A stretch of 64,000 nt of DNA from Adineta ricciae (lineage: Eukaryota > Rotifera > Eurotatoria > Adinetida > Adinetidae): positions 37,121 through 101,120 of the forward strand of contig CAJNOJ010000051.1 in assembly GCA_905250025.1 (NCBI GenBank), written 5' to 3'. Position 1 is the stretch's first letter; every line of letters begins with the position of its first letter. Below are positions 59,223-64,000 of the stretch, piece by piece. The translations under genes and the position numbers were made by a program. The notes under the pieces are model-generated. The model was not told the DNA's origin and ran no database searches. It was given only the letters and a program-made list of their open reading frames with translations.

Positions 59223-60291
59223 TCAAGGGTTTACAGACACTGTTTGTTGCACTGGTTCTGGCCCGACACGTTTATTAGTGATTGCGCCACCGCAAGAAAA
59301 CCAGCCTCGTAGAATGGTCCATAATTCTTTGCGAAACATACTGGACGTTAATGTGTTTATGTAAAATGTAAAAGCAGGAAAGAGATATGATAATCCTTCT
59401 GCCATGGCTCTTAAGAAATTTTCGATAGTAATTTGATCTGCACTCTTGTTTGCTATGTAAGGTGAAACAATATTACTGACACTATAAATCACAGATGGAA
59501 ACGTTATTATAAAAAAAGTGACGACATGGTTGAATAACAACCTAAAAACTTGTTGATCACGTTTTAATTGGATTTGAGCAATTCTGTTGTTTGAGGGTCG
59601 TTGAGCATCAAGATCCTGTCGGCGTTTTCGCTTTTGTGTCAGGTTCTTTCGAGTAAGTAAAGTGCAAACAATCATGATCGCCGTTGGCAGAAATGAGTTA
59701 TTAAATAAAGTAAAGAGATTAACAAATGTCAGCGAGATTCCAACCAGTGTATTACCACAAGCGCCTGCTTTAATATTGGTTGTAATCAATAGATAAACAT
59801 GTGCAAGCAAAACCAGAACAGTAATGGTTGGTATCGCACGGTATGCGAATCGTACATTTGCTAAACGTCTTAAACGTACATTCGACGCTGATGACGCATA
59901 AAGATCGAAAAATGCTGCACTTAATAACAAACGATATGCCACTGAAGTAGTGCTATCGAAATATACACGAAATTTGCAAAAATAGACACTGTAACTGAAT
60001 GAATCCACTTTATGATAGCGATAGATAATTGGAATCGAGTAGATGAATAGACTGAACATCATACCTACAGTGGCTCCTAAGACATCTACCCAGAGACAAA
60101 AGAATTTAATCAGATTAACCTACAAACAAGGATAACTTACATGTGTAGCACGACGTTTTACGAAACCGCGTTCGGGCAAGCAGGATTATATGCAGAACGC
60201 ATCCAATTACACCAAAAACAACATATATCCAAGCCAAGCCAAAAAGGGTGTGTTTCTGAATAGATGATAAGATATTGTCCAATGAAGCCAT
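59223..60291 (-). CDS. Rhodopsin-like G-protein-coupled receptor (orphan)
   Basis: Two exons (60291-60141 and 60085-59223) encode 337 residues with seven hydrophobic segments. TM1 is FGLAWIYVVFGVIGCVLHIILL with a G-x-x-x-H pattern in place of GN; TM2 follows the intron (LGATVGMMFSLFIYS). TM3 lies around CKFRVYFDSTTSVAYRLLLSAAFFDLYASS, ending F-D-L-Y where DRY is usual, after the conserved Cys. TM4 is IPTITVLVLLAHVYLL; a second extracellular Cys (AGACGN) can pair with TM3. TM5 to TM7 follow, with a basic third loop (KRKRRQD) and FPAFTFYINTLTS replacing NPxxY with an N-T-L variant. The pattern resembles the large lineage-specific neuropeptide/FMRFamide-like receptor expansion of rotifers. Ligand unknown. 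Start chosen at MASLDN; an in-frame ATG at 60333 is possible. Confidence 0.8.
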
Positions 60292-61658
60292 TTCTATCGA
60301 CCGTGTGAAATGAATTAATCTAGAATGGTACAACTAATCTTTGAATCATATCACTAGCTGCTGGTATTATGTGTAAACCTTACTATTGAAATATTCCATG
60401 AAAAAAATGAACAAGGCTACGAGAAGTTTCTATGTCATAACTTAGTTTAAATTAGCTTGTAAAAGATGACGAAGTGAAAGATCGTTTCATTTTATTAAAA
60501 GTGCACAATTGCTTTTATGCAGGTAAGAGTTTGCCTGTTTGTAATCAGATACAGTATACGGTTAGCCGCTCAAGAATATAAATGAGGTAAAAAAACATCA
60601 TAATCAAATTCTTTTATGACGCTAACGCAGCTCGGGTAAGCTGTCACATGACGTGTCAGAGTTAAGACGAGGTAAAAATAAAACTAAGTACTTAAGTGAT
60701 GAGAAATGACGAGTTTTAAAATGGGTAAATCACTATAAGGGCAAATCAGAAGATGTCTAGTGTCAGAGTGACCGTTTGAATGCACAGTGCACACAGGAAA
60801 TTCAAATTCCTAGAACCTGATAAGTCGCACTTTGGTCGACATGTTCCAAGTGATAATCAAGATTGACAGCTGGTTTAGGGCATACTACTTTGCCGTTAAT
60901 ACCCTTTCTCTCAGCAAATACTATCAAATACTTTTTGCTCGGAATAAGTTCTTCAAAAAATAGAAGCAGTCTGCGTCCCTCATCCAATGACTCTTTAACG
61001 AATAAATTAACAACTTGAACTGTTTCTATTAAATTATACGATAAAAAATGAAAAGAACATCCATTCTATCTCTGTTGTTAATTATAAGATTATACCATAA
61101 TACTCAGCTGAGCAATATAAGCTGGCCCTGTGGAACATTTTGTTTAATATCAACGGAACAAACTGCATGTTATGTTAGATATCTAAATAAAGGATGAGTT
61201 TTTTCAGCATAAAGGCAATTCGCTCAGGATAATTATTTGCATCAGAAATTCCTAAGGCTCCACAAAGGAGTTTGGTACTCTCAGCTAGCAGTTTTCGATC
61301 ATCACTTCAACAAAAAAATCTTCGTATATCGGAGCACATTAACTGCTGGCGCCACCTGTCGAAGAACACAAATTCAGTTATTTATAGTAAAAATTTCGGA
61401 CTATTTGTATATTCTGAAAGAATAATAATTCAATCTATTTTCACTGGAGCATTTTCGTCAGTTTTAGGAAACATCTAGAGGTCATCTCCATCATAAAATG
61501 GCAATTCAGAAAGAAAGAAGAAAAGAAAAACATAACGAACAAACGACAATCACATTTTATTTGATTGATTCATCAACAAATTTTCCCGTTTTGTCTCTTC
61601 AATCGAACCTATTTTCTTTCTGCAGATAATTACTTCTACTACTTATCAATAAAGATCT
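60292..61658. other. Intergenic region with a possible gene remnant
   Basis: About 1.37 kb upstream of both the GPCR (-) and CPSF6-like (+) genes. Apart from the minus-strand remnant described at 60802-61160, no coding region is supported. CPSF6's first ATG follows a TTTCTTTCTGCAG acceptor by about 34 bases. Confidence 0.4.
60802..61160 (-). pseudogene. Possible remnant of a secreted domain (NTR-like?)
   Basis: The minus-strand ORF ends VDQSATYQVLGI and reads upstream through VQVVNLFVKESLDEGRRLLLF and IPSKKYLIVFAERKG. Across a possible short intron (GTATAATC to TTTAATAG) it can be joined to ASLYCSAEYYE. The alternating hydrophobic pattern with KKYLIVFAE is like netrin/TIMP-type NTR domains (xKxYLIxG), but only part of such a domain is present and there is no good start or signal peptide. 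A second upstream frame (DIKQNVPQGQLILLS) also looks coding but ends in TGA. This may be a decayed 3' end of a gene, or chance. Low confidence. Confidence 0.25.
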
Positions 61659-63657
61659 ATGACTGATACAGAAGTAGCTATTTCTGGCAATGGTGGGGCA
61701 GGTGGTGATACTGAAATTGATTTATATGCTGATGTTGTCGAAAATGAACTTGACACCGTACGAGAATTGTGTCCATTTCTTGATTAAATATATTTTTCTG
61801 TTTGACATAGGGAGTGGGAGATGATTATATGACAAATGATGCCCATTTAGTACAAGATACAGATTTATACGATGATGTGATTACGACACAATCGGCGTCA
61901 ACAGATTTTGCTGATATTACAAATATAGTCAATCAAAATCATGTCAAACTTGATCAATCAAATGGTTCGACAGGCCGAAGTACACCATCAAATAGTTACA
62001 ATGGAAAACGAGTATCACTTTACGTTGGTCAATTGACTTGGGTATGTCATTTTATGAAAATAATGACGAGTTTGTGTATGCATGACTATTTCGCTATTTT
62101 ACGCTTCTAGTGGACAACAGATGCTGATCTAGCTAATACAATTCATGAATTAGGCATCACCGATTTGCTTGAAGTTAAATTTCATGAAAATCGTGTCAAC
62201 GGGCAATCAAAAGGGTAAAACTAAATATTTGTCTTTCACAAATGAATATGACCAAATGTGTATGTATTCTTTTGATAGGTTTGCCGTTGTTACCGTCGCT
62301 TCAGAAGCATCATCTCGGATGATCTTAGAGAAGATACCTAAACGAGAAATTCATGGACAAAATCCAACTGTTTTGCCTTGTAATAAACAATCGCTCAGCT
62401 TTTTTGAAGGCGTTACTCGTAAAGATGCACCAGTCGAACCTATGCCACCAATGGCTGCACCACCTCGTAGGTTTACATTTGAACACAACATTATTTTGTC
62501 TTATTCAAATATCTTTCGTTTTCAGTTCGTCAAATGATGCGTCCACCAGTTGGACTTCCGTTACCGATGCCTCGTGGCGGTCATATGGATGGACCATACC
62601 GTTTTCCACATCAAGGATCGATTATTTTGCCAGGAGCACCACCCGGCATGGCTCGTCCACCAATGCAAGTTGCGCTCGGTCCACGAGGTCATGTACCTGG
62701 CAATCAATTAGTTCTGGGCCGAATGCCCGGTCCACCTCTATCCGGTGTTCATCCACAACAATCCGTTCTCGTTATGCAACGACCTGGTGTTCCACCAGGT
62801 GTTAATGGACCCCCTCTAGTACGCCAACCGATGGCACCTGGTGCACCAGGTATATCCATTCGATAATAATATTATTCGTTTTGATGATTGAAATGTTGTT
62901 TCTCTTTGTCTTCAGGTGTACCCGTCTCTTCTAGTTCTATGCCAGTTATGCCTGGTCAGCATCCGCCTGGATACTATCCAGGTCAACCAGGTCAAGGCGT
63001 AAGTACTTCATTCTTTTCGTGTTTACATTCTTTTTTTTTAATATCGATATAATTCTAGTCTCATCCACACGGTGTTCCAATGCCTGGTCAACCACATCCT
63101 GACCCCTACTATCGTGGTGTTGATGCTCGTTCTGATCCAGCAAATATGATGCCCATTAGTGAAGCTGAATTTCAAGAAATTATGGAACGAAACAAAACTG
63201 TTTCCAGTAGTGCAATTGCTCGAGCTGTTCAGGATGCGTCTGCTGGTTAGTCGATTCACTTGTACATATCAGCATCCATCGATTTCATTGATTTCTTTCA
63301 GGCGACTTTGCTACAGCTATTGAAACCTTAGTGACAGCAGTTTCATTGATCAAACAATCGAAAATCGCCAATGATGATCGATGTAAAATCTTAATCAGTT
63401 CTCTTCAAGACACACTCAAAGGCATTGAAGATAAATCCTACGGTCAACGGTACGTATCTATGTCTACGAATACAATGCCGATGAAACGAAATGATTTCTT
63501 AATTTTTAGAACACGCCATCGAAGTCGATCTGGATCACCACGTGAATCTTCACGTAAGAAGCATCGTCATCGTTCACGTAGTCCGCGTGATCGCAATGAA
63601 TATCGTCGTAATGAAGATTATGATGGCAAATATAGCCGTGAACATCGGCGACGTTGA
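61659..63657 (+). CDS. CPSF6: Cleavage and polyadenylation factor subunit CPSF6/7 (CFIm68/59)
   Basis: Spliced gene of about 440 residues with the three-part plan of the larger CFIm subunit. An acidic N-terminus precedes an [26 protein letters not shown] (RNP2), [21 protein letters not shown] (RNP1 area), [23 protein letters not shown]. The Pro/Gly-rich middle (62530-63060) has [16 protein letters not shown] and [14 protein letters not shown] repeats. The C-terminal block is [40 protein letters not shown], conserved in CPSF6/7. An RS-like tail ([27 protein letters not shown]) ends the protein. With the Nudix subunit CPSF5 it binds UGUA upstream of polyA sites and controls 3' end choice; the RS tail mediates nuclear import and contacts with Fip1. 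CPSF6 versus CPSF7 cannot be separated by eye, because invertebrates usually have one gene. Confidence 0.92.
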
Positions 63658-64000
63658 AAAATTGAAAGCATCATTTTTTCATACTTCTCAACTAAATACA
63701 AACAAACATGCGATCTGGTAAGCTGTTCAATTAGTCATTTGTTTTTCATTCTCTGTGTTCAATTCTTTTTGAAATTTGTTTATTTTTTATGCTCTTCACT
63801 ATGTGTACGTGTATTCTTTCCTCTCACTGCCCTCTCTCATGTCAGCTATGAAATTCAGTGCAATCATTTTGATTCGACTTATGCTCACATGTCGATATGC
63901 ATATATATGTACATGCACATATATACACTAACAATCAACTATGTGTTTTTTCTATAACTTCTTTTCTGTTGCTGACGCAATGAGTCAAATATAGTCTCTG
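63658..64000 (+). other. 3' flank of the CPSF6-like gene
   Basis: T-rich 3' UTR and flank with CT- and AT-rich low-complexity stretches; no gene seen up to the right edge. Confidence 0.45.

Noticed and set aside
1-64000. CRISPR arrays, tRNA or rRNA genes, transposon ORFs, terminal inverted repeats
   Set aside because: Looked for on both strands by eye; no repeat-spacer array, B-box-like tRNA pattern, reverse transcriptase or transposase motif seen. A tool search could still find a degenerate tRNA.

Overview
The window looks like nuclear DNA of a bdelloid rotifer (Adineta/Rotaria type). It is AT-rich. Nearly every gene is cut by many GT-AG introns, mostly about 50-60 bp long. The gene set is animal (nephrin, Trio/Kalirin-type RhoGEF, Rap1, PPEF/RdgC phosphatase, filamin repeats, TDP2, NOL10, CPSF6). 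It also holds a bacterial-style GH32 fructosidase and a DUF5672 protein, as expected of the transfer-rich bdelloid genomes. The organism call is inference from gene content and architecture; no rDNA or telomere is present to prove it.

Layout: 1-4222 (-) filamin-repeat protein, cut by the left edge; 4862-5317 (+) LITAF-domain protein; 6005-6856 (+) single-exon DUF5672 membrane protein; 9054-13590 (+) nephrin-like adhesion receptor; 13735-14130 (-) small secreted PLA2-like protein; 16120-27521 (+) a large RhoGEF equal to the SH3-DH2-PH2-SH3 half of Trio/Kalirin, with an internal alternative first exon; 28084-28929 (+) secreted Mn/Fe superoxide dismutase; 29041-30865 (-) GH32; 32323-33265 (+) Rap1; 33941-36807 (-) PPEF phosphatase; 37968-39356 (-) TDP2; 39645-41321 (-) multicopper oxidase; 41705-43253 (+) unknown type II membrane protein; 43318-45910 (-) VWA7-like secreted protein; 46420-47092 (+) small membrane protein; 47178-48100 (+) minimal RasGEF; 48132-49891 (-) ecto-NTPDase; 50775-55915 (+) three tandem PWWP paralogues; 56129-59000 (+) NOL10; 59223-60291 (-) rhodopsin-like GPCR; 61659-63657 (+) CPSF6/7.

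The genes are functionally mixed: signalling and cytoskeleton (Trio-like GEF, Rap1, RasGEF, nephrin, filamin), nuclear genes (PWWP trio, NOL10, TDP2, CPSF6), and secreted or surface enzymes (SOD, GH32, multicopper oxidase, NTPDase, PLA2). The least ordinary part is 50.8-56.1 kb. Three diverged PWWP genes share an unrecognised C-terminal module and sit head-to-tail only 108 and 137 bp apart. Pyrimidine-rich AG acceptors lie at or just before the start codons of the second and third genes and of NOL10, which suggests a spliced-leader operon. All intron/exon models were read by eye from splice signals and reading-frame continuity; no alignment or expression data were available.
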